In this document: one piece after another, positions 27,447 to 37,127 of the stretch
How the letters are laid out: each line of letters starts with the position of its first letter
Position numbering within the stretch: the first letter of the stretch is position 1
Assembly: GCF_025370785.1 (NCBI RefSeq)
Contig: NZ_JAMXFA010000032.1
Span: forward strand, 18,306-82,305
Source of the DNA: Laspinema olomoucense D3b
GTDB taxonomy: Bacteria; Cyanobacteriota; Cyanobacteriia; Cyanobacteriales; Laspinemataceae
Length of the DNA: 64,000 bases
Reading direction: 5' to 3'
Notes under the pieces: generated by a model
What the model was told of the DNA's origin: nothing
Databases searched by the model: none
What the model saw: only the letters and a program-made list of their open reading frames with translations
Program-made: the position numbers and the translations under genes

Positions 27447-28004
27447 ATGGACGACGAACCGACAACCTTGACCTTTTTGGACTATCTGGAATTGGAAAAA
27501 ACCAGTTCCGTTCGCCATGACTACATCGCCGGTCAATTATTTGAAATTGAAACCCTCAGTCCCCAACACGATCGCCTTGCTATCAATATCGGATCCGGAC
27601 TATACGACCGCCTACGGGATACAAACTGCCAAGTATTTACAGTAGAAATGAAACTCTGGATTCCCCAGGCAGATGTTGCCTATTATCCCGATGTTATGGT
27701 CGTTTGCGAACCCTCCGACGGCCATCCCCAGTATAAAACTCAACCTCGATTAATTGTTGAAGTTCTCTCCTCTAATACCGTCGCTACAGACCGTCAAGAA
27801 AAGTTTTTAGCCTATCAAACCTTACCCAGTTTCCAAGAATATATCCTCGTTCCCCAAGAGAAAATGCCCATTGAAATTTATCGCAAAAACCCATTAGGTA
27901 ACTGGGAAAAAACCCTGGGAAATCTAGGAAACGACCTGTATTTGGAATCCCTAGGATTAACCCTACCTCTGACAGAAATTTATGAAGATTCCTTGATAGA
28001 ATAG
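27447..28004 (+). CDS. Uma2-family (DUF820) putative endonuclease
   Basis: 185 residues of the Uma2 family, very abundant in cyanobacteria and carrying a restriction-endonuclease-like PD-(D/E)xK fold. Motifs: FLDYLELEKTSSVRHDYIAGQLF at the N-terminus, VEMKLWIP, YYPDVMVVC (the PD-type acidic residue), PRLIVEVLSSNT (ExE/VEVLS) and EKFLAYQTLPSFQEYILV. Target and role are unknown; they are often scattered single genes without partners, as here. ATG 27447 is the only start before the fold. Confidence 0.88.
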   Translation: MDDEPTTLTFLDYLELEKTSSVRHDYIAGQLFEIETLSPQHDRLAINIGSGLYDRLRDTNCQVFTVEMKLWIPQADVAYYPDVMVVCEPSDGHPQYKTQPRLIVEVLSSNTVATDRQEKFLAYQTLPSFQEYILVPQEKMPIEIYRKNPLGNWEKTLGNLGNDLYLESLGLTLPLTEIYEDSLIE

Positions 28005-28225
28005 CTCAACAAGTGTCACAACTGACGCAGGGGTGAACCTGTGGCGCTCATTGACCAAACCCAGCCGGTCACTCGGTTAGGCACAAGGACCCGGCACATT
28101 GAATGCCTACCCTAATTGGGTGCGTCAGAGGGTTTAGGGGAGCAGGGAATGGTGATGCAATCGGGGACAAAACAGAAGGGGTGGCAATCTGATCTAAGGG
28201 CAGTTTGATATTTAGTATCTAGTCT

Positions 28226-30979
28226 ATGAAAGGAATGTTGACTCAACTGATCACCCGATGTCGATCGCGCTGTACCCCCTGGAAAACCAGTATTTTTAAC
28301 CGGAGGGGATACCGACTGCTGCTTAGGGGGATAGCTTTCCTGATGGCGTTGGGATTCGTCACCGGGATGTTACCGGCGATCGCCTCAAGACTGCATTCTG
28401 AACCCTCACAAGTTCTCACAGTTACTCCAGTCCAGGGAATTTCCGGCGATCGCCTGCCGTTGTCCCAACTCCCTGCGCAGTCCGTGGAGGAGCAACGGGA
28501 GACCCTCGTCAACCAGGGACGGGAGCTTTATCAGGGGGGACGGTTTGCAGAAGCACTCAGGGTTTGGAACCGCGCTGCCGAGGGGTATCAACAGGGAGGC
28601 GATCGCCTCAATCAAGCCCTCTGTCTCAACTATCTCACCCTGGCGTATCAAGCATTAGGAGAGTGGGACAGCGCAGAAGCATCAATCCAAGAGAGTTTAT
28701 CCCTCCTAGATTCCCCGGCAACTTCCTCTCACAGGACCGGGAATCCAGTCTCCGAAAGGATTCGCGCCCAAGCGTTAAACAGTAAAGGCAGTTTGCAATT
28801 GACCCGGGGAGAACCAGAAGCCGCCCTCGACAGTTGGAAACAAGCCGAAGCCTTGTATCAAGCTCAAGGGGACCTCACCGGGGCCTTGGGCAGTCAAATT
28901 AACCAAGCTCAAGGGATGCAAACCTTGGGACTCTACCGGCGATCGCGACTGTTATTAGAGCAAGTGAACCAAGAATTGCAGTCCCAACCGGATTCCCATC
29001 TCAAAATCACCGGCTTACAAAATCTCGGCAATGCCTTACAAGTCGTGGGAGATTTACCCGAAGCGCAACGAGTGTTATCACAAAGTTTAGCTATTGCCCG
29101 GAATCTGCGCGCTGCCGGAGAAATCAGTACCACCCTCTTGAGTTTGGGCAATACCGCCCGGGCTTTAGAGGATTGGGACCAAGCTCTCACCTACTATCAG
29201 GAAGCGGCAGCAACAGCGACTGCACCGATTACTAAACTGGATGCTCAACTCAATCAGCTCAGTTTATCCGTAGAAACCCAACAATGGGAAACTGCCCGAT
29301 CGCTCTTGAACCCCATCATTGAGCAACTGGCAACCCTCCCCCCTAGTCGTTCCGGGGTCTATGCGCGGGTGAATTTCGCGTTTTCGGCCCTGAAAATGCT
29401 GGAGGGGTTATCGGCAACAGGCGAGGGGGAACCGACCCTGAGTGAGCCAGAAATCGCCCAAATCCTGGCAACAGCAGTTCAAGAGGCTAATGCCTTGCAA
29501 GATCCGCGATCGCAATCCTACGCCATCGGCGAGTTAGGGCATTTGTACAAACGCACCGGGCAGTTTTCCGATGCCAAAAAATTGACTCAGCAAGCTCTGG
29601 CGATCGCCGTGAGTATTAATGCCAAAGAGATTGCAGCGCGGTGGCAATGGCAACTCGGACGCATTTTGAAGCAGACAGGGGAGACTCAAAGTGCGATCGC
29701 TGCCTATAGCGAAGCGGTTCGCAGTTTGTCTCTCCTACGCCGAGACTTAGTGGCGATCGCCCAAGAGGTGCAATTTTCCTTTCAAGAACGAGTCGAACCC
29801 ATCTACCGGGAATTAGTCAGTTTACTCTTAAGTGACAATCCCACTCAAGACCACCTCAAACAAGCCCGGGAAACCCTGGAAGCCCTGCAACTGGCTGAAT
29901 TAGAAAACTTTTTTCGCCAAGCCTGTTTAGATATCCAGCCGGTGCAAATCGACCAGGTGGATGCCAAAGCGGCGGCAATTTATCCGATTATTTTACCCGA
30001 TCGCCTGGAAGTGATTCTCTCCATCCCGGGACAGCCCCTGCGTCATTATGCCACTGGCTTACCGCAAAGTGAGGTAGAACGTACCCTAGAACGGTTACTG
30101 GCTGCTTTGAATCCTTTTTTCTCGGATCAGGAGCGATTGAAGTTATCGGAACAGGTGTATGACTGGCTAATTCGACCGGCAGAAGCGAGTTTAGCTGATG
30201 CACAGATTCAGACCCTGGTGTTTGTCCTTGATGGTCTTTTGCGAAATCTACCAATGGCAGCGCTTTATGATGGAGGGCGGTATCTGGTAGAAAGTTATAA
30301 CATTGCCCTCACGCCGGGATTACAATTGCTGGCTCCCCAGGCGATCGCCCCGAATCAACTCCGCGCCTTAACGGTGGGATTGACGGAAGCGCGGCAGGGA
30401 TTTAGTGCCTTGCCTGGGGTTGCGAGGGAACTGGACGAGATTAGCTCACATCTCCCGGCACAGATGATTTTAAATCAGGCATTTACGGCGGATGCTCTGA
30501 AGGAGGAGATCCAAAATAGTTCTTTTCCCGTGGTCCATTTGGCCACCCACGGCCAGTTTAGTTCCAATCCCGAGGATACCTTTATTCTCACTTATGATCA
30601 GAAGATTCATGTGACGCAACTCCAGGAGATTTTGCGATCGCGAGAAACGGGCCGCTGGGGGGTCACCCAGTCCGAGATTCCTCCCATTGAATTGCTCGTG
30701 TTTAGTGCTTGTCAAACGGCAACCGGGGACAAACGGGCAGCATTGGGTTTAGCTGGGGTGGCGGTGCGCTCAGGTGCGCGATCGACTTTAGCAACCTTGT
30801 GGTCTGTGAAAGACGATTCTACCTCACAGTTGATGGCTGATTTTTATCGGGAATTCTCCCTGGGTCAAATGAGCAAAGCTGAGGCCCTCCGTCGCGCTCA
30901 AGTCGCTTTATTGCAGCAACCGGAGTACCAACATCCGTTTTACTGGGCACCGTTTATTTTGGTCGGGAATTGGCTTTAA
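28226..30979 (+). CDS. TPR-CHAT protein (caspase-like, membrane-anchored or exported)
   Basis: 917 residues. An N-terminal basic stretch and hydrophobic segment (LLRGIAFLMALGFVTGMLPAI, about 31-52) act as signal peptide or anchor. TPR-like helical repeats run about 85-510 (LYQGGRFAEALRVWNRAAEGY and similar). The C-terminal CHAT domain 610-917 has catalytic His775 in VVHLATHGQF and Cys829 in LLVFSACQTATGD, both intact. CHAT proteases belong to the caspase-like C14/CD clan; known members cleave partner proteins in defence or stress responses. In cyanobacteria this architecture is common, and here it stands beside DUF928 and CHASE2 genes. The decayed CHAT gene at 7.2-8.9 kb is of another type (WD40). 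Confidence 0.9.
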   Translation: MKGMLTQLITRCRSRCTPWKTSIFNRRGYRLLLRGIAFLMALGFVTGMLPAIASRLHSEPSQVLTVTPVQGISGDRLPLSQLPAQSVEEQRETLVNQGRELYQGGRFAEALRVWNRAAEGYQQGGDRLNQALCLNYLTLAYQALGEWDSAEASIQESLSLLDSPATSSHRTGNPVSERIRAQALNSKGSLQLTRGEPEAALDSWKQAEALYQAQGDLTGALGSQINQAQGMQTLGLYRRSRLLLEQVNQELQSQPDSHLKITGLQNLGNALQVVGDLPEAQRVLSQSLAIARNLRAAGEISTTLLSLGNTARALEDWDQALTYYQEAAATATAPITKLDAQLNQLSLSVETQQWETARSLLNPIIEQLATLPPSRSGVYARVNFAFSALKMLEGLSATGEGEPTLSEPEIAQILATAVQEANALQDPRSQSYAIGELGHLYKRTGQFSDAKKLTQQALAIAVSINAKEIAARWQWQLGRILKQTGETQSAIAAYSEAVRSLSLLRRDLVAIAQEVQFSFQERVEPIYRELVSLLLSDNPTQDHLKQARETLEALQLAELENFFRQACLDIQPVQIDQVDAKAAAIYPIILPDRLEVILSIPGQPLRHYATGLPQSEVERTLERLLAALNPFFSDQERLKLSEQVYDWLIRPAEASLADAQIQTLVFVLDGLLRNLPMAALYDGGRYLVESYNIALTPGLQLLAPQAIAPNQLRALTVGLTEARQGFSALPGVARELDEISSHLPAQMILNQAFTADALKEEIQNSSFPVVHLATHGQFSSNPEDTFILTYDQKIHVTQLQEILRSRETGRWGVTQSEIPPIELLVFSACQTATGDKRAALGLAGVAVRSGARSTLATLWSVKDDSTSQLMADFYREFSLGQMSKAEALRRAQVALLQQPEYQHPFYWAPFILVGNWL

Positions 30980-31408
30980 ATTCCAGGTTGCCAGGGATTG
31001 GAGCCTCTTGCTTCCGGATTAGCCAGATGGCCGCCAGAGGCTCCAATCCCTGAATGTTATTGTCCTGGGAACCCAAGGGAAGCCATAAGGAGCAATCAGA
31101 GCAAATCCAGGGGCAAAAAATGCAGTATTTTTAACAATTTATAGGGCTATTTTCCGACAGGAAAAGACAATTTATGACTCACTTTAGACAAAATAATCCT
31201 TACCAATCGGTCGGATAAAATTTAATCCGGAAAGAAAAATCCTCCAGATTGGGGGATGGAAACCCTGAAATCAATGAGGACAATGCAGAAGCTCAATTGA
31301 AGTTGGAAGAAAACTTTATAAAAACTATAAGATTGGAGTGGAACTTGAATCAGAATATAGAGTAAAGTGAAATAAAGCGGCACATTATCCTAGAGGGGTA
31401 ACTGTAAT
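30980..31408. other. Intergenic region with long inverted repeat and DUF928 leader
   Basis: No gene recognised. It begins with the 17-bp inverted repeat annotated separately. The remaining 350 bases are AT-rich and lead to the DUF928 gene, whose ribosome site AGAGGGG lies at about 31391-31397. Confidence 0.5.
30992..31052. repeat. 17-bp perfect inverted repeat
   Basis: Arms 30992-31008 (CAGGGATTGGAGCCTCT) and 31036-31052 pair perfectly around a 27-base loop, right after the TPR-CHAT stop. A terminator role is possible but no T-run follows; a palindromic mobile repeat is equally likely. Confidence 0.7.
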
Positions 31409-32182
31409 ATGGCAAGGCAACAGACTAATGTACCTCTAACCCTCTTGTTCACCCTATCCTTAAATGTGGCATGGGTGGGAGGACTTCTTAATCCAGCTCA
31501 GGCTCAGACTAGCAGCAACGCTCCACGGCTACAACCCGGGGCGATCGCTCAAGTCACTTTCAATCCCCCAGGCAAGGGACAACCTCGCAATACAGCAGGG
31601 GGTGCATCCCGGGATGGAAATTCCTGTTTACAAGAACCACAGTTGTCCAGTGCGTGCGTCACACCACTCATCCCCGAAGCGGATCAGGGGTTGACCGTAG
31701 CCCAGCGTCCAACCTTTTACGTTTACGTTCCTAAAACCTCAGCGAGGGAACTATTTTTCGCCCTCAAAGATGAAAATAATCAGCATCACTACCAAACCAA
31801 TATCCCGATCCCTGAAGGCGAAGGTGCAGTCATGGCGATCGCCTTACCCGATGATGCACCTCCTTTAGAAATCGGCCAAACCTATCGCTGGACCTTTATC
31901 CTCGTTGATGAAGCCGGACTCAAACCCGATAGTCCCGGTGTCCAGGGAGACATTCGCCGGGTGGAAGCCAACTCCCTAACCCGGGGTTCCGAGCAGGCTG
32001 CTCCCACCCTGGAACTCGCCCAGCAGTACGGAAACGCCGGGATTTGGTATGAAATGATGACCACCTTAGCCCAGCTTCGGCAGTCGAGTCCCAATGACCC
32101 TACAATTCTAGCGAGTTGGACTGGGTTATTAGCCTCGGTTGGGTTAGAGGAAATTGCCACCAAACCGATCGCACTGCCTTAG
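31409..32182 (+). CDS. DUF928 domain-containing exported protein
   Basis: 257 residues with a signal peptide (hydrophobic LTLLFTLSLNVAWVGGLL, cleavage likely after AQAQ near residue 33). The mature part has DUF928 features: TFYVYVPKTSARELFFALKDENN, IPIPEGEGAVMAIALPDDAPPLEIGQTYRWTFILV, then VQGDIRRVE and a helical tail with WYEMMTTLAQLRQ. DUF928 is of unknown function and largely cyanobacterial; it is often found near CHAT, CHASE2 and DUF1822 genes, as here. The protein is periplasmic or secreted by inference. ATG 31409 is preceded by AGAGGGG. Confidence 0.86.
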   Translation: MARQQTNVPLTLLFTLSLNVAWVGGLLNPAQAQTSSNAPRLQPGAIAQVTFNPPGKGQPRNTAGGASRDGNSCLQEPQLSSACVTPLIPEADQGLTVAQRPTFYVYVPKTSARELFFALKDENNQHHYQTNIPIPEGEGAVMAIALPDDAPPLEIGQTYRWTFILVDEAGLKPDSPGVQGDIRRVEANSLTRGSEQAAPTLELAQQYGNAGIWYEMMTTLAQLRQSSPNDPTILASWTGLLASVGLEEIATKPIALP

Positions 32183-32687
32183 ATGAGTTCCCTGGGGATT
32201 CAGTCCATTTCTGGACTCCCCTCACTCCAATGTCCGCTCAATCGTTGCCATTTCATCAAGCCGGGAAATACCCTTCCCGGCTTTTCCGATCCAACCCGAG
32301 TGCAGCGGCTTTGAGAGAAAACTGATTTAAAACAACCGAATTGGGTATCAGTCTATATTAGACCTCTTGCATAAATCTCTTAAGCCCCCGGGAAATAAAC
32401 ATTTATTCCTCTGGCTTCCCCCTTCTTAAGGGGGACGGGAGGGGGATAATCAGGGGGGTTGGGGGGATCAATCCGGAATTTTGCAAGAGGTCTATTTTAG
32501 CCCAGTGCAGGTTTTCCTTGGGTGAAAGCCGGGAACTCAACCCATCGCGTGGAGCTCATCATCGGTATATCTTTAAACTTGATTGGCTGTGGTCAATTTG
32601 TGTTATTTTTCTCCACAAACCCCAGGAATTCTTCTAGAATTTGGGATAAACCTAGAGTCTTTCATCCTTTCTGGGTATCGATAAAAG
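32183..32687. other. Intergenic region holding a MITE-like element
   Basis: No gene recognised. The central part is the TIR-flanked element 32359-32494. Upstream lies a hairpin CCGGGAAATACCCTTCCCGG (about 32261-32280), which may terminate the DUF928 transcript. Confidence 0.5.
32359..32494. mobile_element. MITE-like element with 13-bp perfect terminal inverted repeats
   Basis: TAGACCTCTTGCA (32359-32371) and TGCAAGAGGTCTA (32482-32494) bound 136 bases. The terminal TA on each side could be the target duplication of an IS630/Tc1-type transposon. The inside has CCCCCTTCTTAAGGGGG and other G-rich pieces but no coding frame. Confidence 0.65.
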
Positions 32688-35195
32688 ATGTGGCTAAAGC
32701 TCAGAAAGCAAGTTTGGAAATGGCGTGGCGTCTTGATGACGGCCCCCACTGTTGCTGCGATCGTGATTGCTGCCAACACAGCGGGACTCTTTCAATTGTT
32801 AGAGTGGGCTACGTTAGACCTATTTGTTCGTCACCGTCCCTCCGAACCCACTGACCCTCGAATTGTCATTGTCACCATTGATGAGACAGATATTACAAAT
32901 GTCGGACAATGGCCGATGCCAGACGCGATTTTAGCCCAATTATTAGAAAAAGTGAGCGCTTATGAACCCCGGGTCATGGGCATTGATTTATATCGGAATT
33001 TTCGCGTAGAACCCGGGTCAGAAAGATTACAACAGGTGTTTGAATCGACCCAAAATTTAATTGGGATAGAAAAAGTGGTGGGCAATCCAGTCAAAGCCCC
33101 AAAACTTTTAGAAGATCTTGAACGGGTGGCAATGGCGGATTTGCTCCTAGATCCGGATGGTAAAGTTCGTCGCAGTTTACTCTCCGTGGTTACTGACGAT
33201 GAGGTGACTAAATTAAGTTTATCTGCCCGGATGAGTTTAATGTATTTGGAAGCCGAAGGGATGGCTTTAGAGGCGGTAGACCCAAATAGCTCCCAATTGC
33301 AATTGGGTAAAGCCCGCTTTATCCCCTTACAAGGAAATGAAGGGGGATATGTCCGGGCTGATACGGGAGGGTATCAAATTTTTCTGAACTATAAGGGGAC
33401 AGAAAAGAATTTTAAAACAATCTCAATGACTGATATTTTGAATGATCGGATTCCCCCAGATTTATTCCGCGATCGCCTGGTGTTAGTGGGGGTGACCGCT
33501 GAGAGCCTGAATGACCTGTTTTTGACCCCCTACAGTGCCTATGGCAACAGTCTAAAGCGAATGCCTGGAGTGGTGATTCATGCTAATGCGATCGCTCAAA
33601 TTTTAAGCGCTGCCCTCGATGGTCGTCCCTTCATTCAAGTCTGGTCCGATTCTGTAGAATGGTTCTGGATCACCTTCAATTCCCTGTTTGGGGCCACCGT
33701 CTCCTATTCCTTGCTCCAAGCTCGAATTTTTAAGAACAATTCGAGCGGGCGATGGGCTATCTTTGCCCTCTGGCTAGTATTGGGGAGTACAGGAGTTTTA
33801 ATCACGGGCTATGTTGCTTTTTTAAATAGTTGGTGGGTTCCCATCGTCTCTCCAATGGTGGCTTTAACCACTTCAGCAATCACCATTGCTGGATATTATA
33901 GCCGGGGACTCCAGCGCGATAGTCAAAGTCAATTGACTCAATTTTTAGAAGCAATGCCGGTGGCGATCGCCGTCCTGGATGCTAAGGGTAAGCCTTATTA
34001 TACCAATCAAAAAGCCAAAGAATTATTGGGAAAAGGACCGATAACAACTGCACCAACCCAGCGCTTATCAGAGGTTTATCAAATCTATTTTGTGGGTAGC
34101 GATCGCCCCTATCCTTCGGAACGCTTACCCATCGTGCGCGCACTTCAAGGCGATCGCACCACCGCCGATGATATGGAAATTCACCGCCCTGATGCCACCA
34201 TCCCTATAGAAGCCTGGGGAACTCCTATTTATGACGAAAATGGCAATATTTCCTACGCAATGGCTGCCTTTCAAGATATTACCGATCGCAAACAAGTTGA
34301 AGCGGAACGAGAACGCTTTACCAAAGAACTCTTTGAACTCAATCAAAACCTCGAAGATGCCCTCGATGCGGAATTAGAGCTCACCGATGCCTACGGGCGC
34401 TTTGTTCCCCATGAGTTTCTTTATTTTTTAGGCTATGAAAGCATTGTCGAAGTTAAACTCGGGGAAGCAGTCGAAATGGAAATGTCTATTTTATTCTCGG
34501 ATATTCGCGATTTTACCACCCTTTCGGAAGGGATGACACCGGAAGATAACTTTAAATTTATTAACTCGTATCTCTCCAGTATGGAACCCGCGATCGCCGA
34601 TAATAATGGCTTTATTGATAAATATATTGGCGATGCGATTATGGCTTTATTTAGCGGCAGCGCCGATGATGCCGTCAAAGCCGGAATTACCATGTTAAAT
34701 CGACTCACCGAATACAATCAAGGACGAGAACAAAGCGGTTATCTCCCCATTCATATCGGCATTGGTATCAATACAGGTTCCTTAATGCTGGGGACCGTTG
34801 GCGGACAGAAACGGATGGATAGTACGGTGATTAGTGATGCGGTCAATTTAGCCTCACGGATTGAAGGCTTGACGAAAAATTATGGGGTAGCCTTATTAAT
34901 TGGCGATCGCACCTTTTGCGGATTGAAGGACCCGAATTCCTATAATATCAGACATATTGATCGCGTTCAAGTCAAAGGCAAATCCGAAATTGTCTCCGTC
35001 TATGAAGTCTTTGATGCCGACCCTCCCTCCATCCGCGAGGGCAAATTAATCACCAAAAGCATCTTTGAAGAAGCCATCGAGCTTTACAACAAAGGCTTAT
35101 ATGCCGAAGCTGCCCGGTTCTTTCAAAAATGTCTCAGAATTAACCCAGAAGATAAAGTTGCCCAAATCTATTTAAAACGCACTCAGTCCCGCTAA
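32688..35195 (+). CDS. CHASE2-PAS adenylate cyclase (class III)
   Basis: 835 residues. An N-terminal membrane helix (about 17-38) and extracytoplasmic CHASE2 sensor (IVIVTIDETDITNVGQWPMP through VLVGVTAESLNDLFLTPY) are followed by three membrane helices about 320-405, a PAS domain 415-535, a short coiled linker and a cyclase catalytic domain 590-770. The metal Asp residues are in LFSDIRDF and YIGDAIMALF. The adenine pair is Lys (FIDKYIGD) with Thr (STVISDAVN), the class IIIb pattern found in bicarbonate-responsive cyanobacterial cyclases (family knowledge). The tail (about 785-835) has a TPR-like motif, ALELYNKGLYAEAARFFQKCL in type. It likely makes cAMP in response to an envelope signal. Confidence 0.9.
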   Translation: MWLKLRKQVWKWRGVLMTAPTVAAIVIAANTAGLFQLLEWATLDLFVRHRPSEPTDPRIVIVTIDETDITNVGQWPMPDAILAQLLEKVSAYEPRVMGIDLYRNFRVEPGSERLQQVFESTQNLIGIEKVVGNPVKAPKLLEDLERVAMADLLLDPDGKVRRSLLSVVTDDEVTKLSLSARMSLMYLEAEGMALEAVDPNSSQLQLGKARFIPLQGNEGGYVRADTGGYQIFLNYKGTEKNFKTISMTDILNDRIPPDLFRDRLVLVGVTAESLNDLFLTPYSAYGNSLKRMPGVVIHANAIAQILSAALDGRPFIQVWSDSVEWFWITFNSLFGATVSYSLLQARIFKNNSSGRWAIFALWLVLGSTGVLITGYVAFLNSWWVPIVSPMVALTTSAITIAGYYSRGLQRDSQSQLTQFLEAMPVAIAVLDAKGKPYYTNQKAKELLGKGPITTAPTQRLSEVYQIYFVGSDRPYPSERLPIVRALQGDRTTADDMEIHRPDATIPIEAWGTPIYDENGNISYAMAAFQDITDRKQVEAERERFTKELFELNQNLEDALDAELELTDAYGRFVPHEFLYFLGYESIVEVKLGEAVEMEMSILFSDIRDFTTLSEGMTPEDNFKFINSYLSSMEPAIADNNGFIDKYIGDAIMALFSGSADDAVKAGITMLNRLTEYNQGREQSGYLPIHIGIGINTGSLMLGTVGGQKRMDSTVISDAVNLASRIEGLTKNYGVALLIGDRTFCGLKDPNSYNIRHIDRVQVKGKSEIVSVYEVFDADPPSIREGKLITKSIFEEAIELYNKGLYAEAARFFQKCLRINPEDKVAQIYLKRTQSR

Positions 35196-35426
35196 TTCCT
35201 CAATTTATTCTCTTAAGTTCCTACTCAAAAATTCAGTCAATTGGGTGAACTAATCCCAAAGGTGATATTAAAAACTTCGTCTTTGTGGGACGGGAAGTGG
35301 GGGCTGGGGTGGGATACCTGCACCCTGTAATTTTTGGGTTTTGGGTGAAGTCAAAACAGGATTCTCAAAAAACAGCCAATCCATGTCATAATTTCACTGA
35401 TATGTCCCCTCCTCCCTGGTGGCCTG

Positions 35427-37127
35427 ATGACCCTCCGCAAGAAAACATTACTGGCGATCGGCATGACCCTGGCTGGGTTATTTGGAGTCGTGCATCTGAC
35501 CTCCTCAACTATTTTACTCAATGGCTTTACCGCTTTAGAGCAAAAAGAAGCAAGGCGGAATGTCAAAAGAGTTTTGGATGCCTTCTCCAATTATCAGCAG
35601 GAATTACAGGCGCTTAACTTTCAGTGGGGGGTTTGGGATGAAACTTATCGGTTTATCCAAAATGGCAATTTAGACTATATTGATAGAAATTTAGGGGAGG
35701 TGAATTTGGCCTCCCTTCGAGCCAATGCGGTCCTCTTTATTAATCAAGAAGGTAAACTGGTTTTTGGTCAGGGTTTTGACTTAGTTCGTCAGCGGTTAGT
35801 ACCGATTCCGGCAGAGGTTTCTCAGAAGATTACAGAGACTTCCATTCAGGTGTTAAAACCCAAAGAATCTTTGGCTGGAATTGTCACCATTAATAACCGT
35901 CCAATGACGCTCGCCGCCGGTCCAATTCTCAACAGTCAGGGGAATCTTCCCTCGCGGGGAACCCTGGCGATCGCCCGCTTTCTGGATCGCGAAGAAATCC
36001 AGCGTTTAGCAAAACTTACCCACTTGGATGTGAGGGCTTATGGACTCATGGATCCGACTACCCCCGTTGAGTTACAACCGGCGATCGCTCGCTTATCCCA
36101 GATGTCCGATGATCCTCCTATCCTCATCGAACCACTCAATCAGGAATGGATGGCAGGGTATAGTTTATTACGGGATATCTATGGTCAACCGGCAGTTTTA
36201 TTAGAACTGAATATTCCTAGGGAAATTTTCCATCAAGGTCAAGCCAGTGCCAGGTATATGATGGTGTCGCTGGCGATCGTCGGTCTGGTTTTTGGATTTT
36301 GTACCCTATTGTTACTCGAAAAAATGGTATTGGCTAGATTATCATATTTGAGCCAAGATGTCAAAAAAATTGATAACCGCCGAGATTTAACCTTGCGAGT
36401 ATCCATCTCTGGAAAAGATGAATTATCCAGTTTGGGCCAGACCATTAATGCCATGTTAGAAACCTTGGAATCCTCAGCCAACGCCCTAGCAATCGAACGC
36501 GAAAAGGCAGAAAGTTTGTTGCTGAATATTTTACCGGAAGTCATTGCCGATCGCCTCAAGGGTCAGGAAGAAAATATAGCCGATACTTTTGCTGAAGTCA
36601 CCGTGTTATTTGCTGATATTGTCGGCTTTACCCAACTTTCAGCTCAAATTGAAGCAGCGGAATTGGTCCACTTGCTCAATAATATTTTTTCTCGCTTCGA
36701 TCGCGCCTTGGAACGGTATCAGTTAGAAAAAATTAAAACCATTGGCGATTGTTACATGGTTGTAGCGGGAATGCCGGTTCCCTGTGAAAATAGTGCCGTT
36801 GCGATCGCCGAGATGGCCCTAGAAATGCAAGAGGAAATCGCCCGATTTAATGCAGAATTTAATCAATCCTTAAAAATGCGCATGGGGATCCATACTGGAC
36901 CCGTCGTCGCTGGGGTGATTGGGATTAAAAAATTTATCTATGATCTGTGGGGAGATACGGTGAATACCGCCTCCCGCATGGAATCCCACGGCATTCCCGG
37001 CCAAATTCAAGTGTCTGAGGCTACCTATAACTGTTTGAAAGATCAATACCGTTTTGAAGCAAGAGGAGCGATCGAGATTAAAGGCAAAGGAGCAATGCAG
37101 GTATATTTGCTCAAAGGGCGCTTGTAG
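35427..37127 (+). CDS. CHASE4-HAMP adenylate cyclase (class III)
   Basis: 566 residues. N-terminal helix 7-27, extracytoplasmic CHASE4 domain (QWGVWDETYRFIQNGNLDYIDRNL is its hallmark WDETY..Y), second helix about 275-297, HAMP 298-350, a short coiled coil with LLLNILPEVIADRLK, then a cyclase domain 380-560. Metal Asp residues: VLFADIVGFT and TIGDCYMV. Base-specifying Lys (EKIKTIGD) and Asp (YDLWGDTVN) show an ATP-using, class IIIa-type pocket. It ends exactly where a G-rich minisatellite begins. ATG 35427 has no clear ribosome site. The catalytic domain is close to that of the 38408 gene. Confidence 0.9.
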   Translation: MTLRKKTLLAIGMTLAGLFGVVHLTSSTILLNGFTALEQKEARRNVKRVLDAFSNYQQELQALNFQWGVWDETYRFIQNGNLDYIDRNLGEVNLASLRANAVLFINQEGKLVFGQGFDLVRQRLVPIPAEVSQKITETSIQVLKPKESLAGIVTINNRPMTLAAGPILNSQGNLPSRGTLAIARFLDREEIQRLAKLTHLDVRAYGLMDPTTPVELQPAIARLSQMSDDPPILIEPLNQEWMAGYSLLRDIYGQPAVLLELNIPREIFHQGQASARYMMVSLAIVGLVFGFCTLLLLEKMVLARLSYLSQDVKKIDNRRDLTLRVSISGKDELSSLGQTINAMLETLESSANALAIEREKAESLLLNILPEVIADRLKGQEENIADTFAEVTVLFADIVGFTQLSAQIEAAELVHLLNNIFSRFDRALERYQLEKIKTIGDCYMVVAGMPVPCENSAVAIAEMALEMQEEIARFNAEFNQSLKMRMGIHTGPVVAGVIGIKKFIYDLWGDTVNTASRMESHGIPGQIQVSEATYNCLKDQYRFEARGAIEIKGKGAMQVYLLKGRL

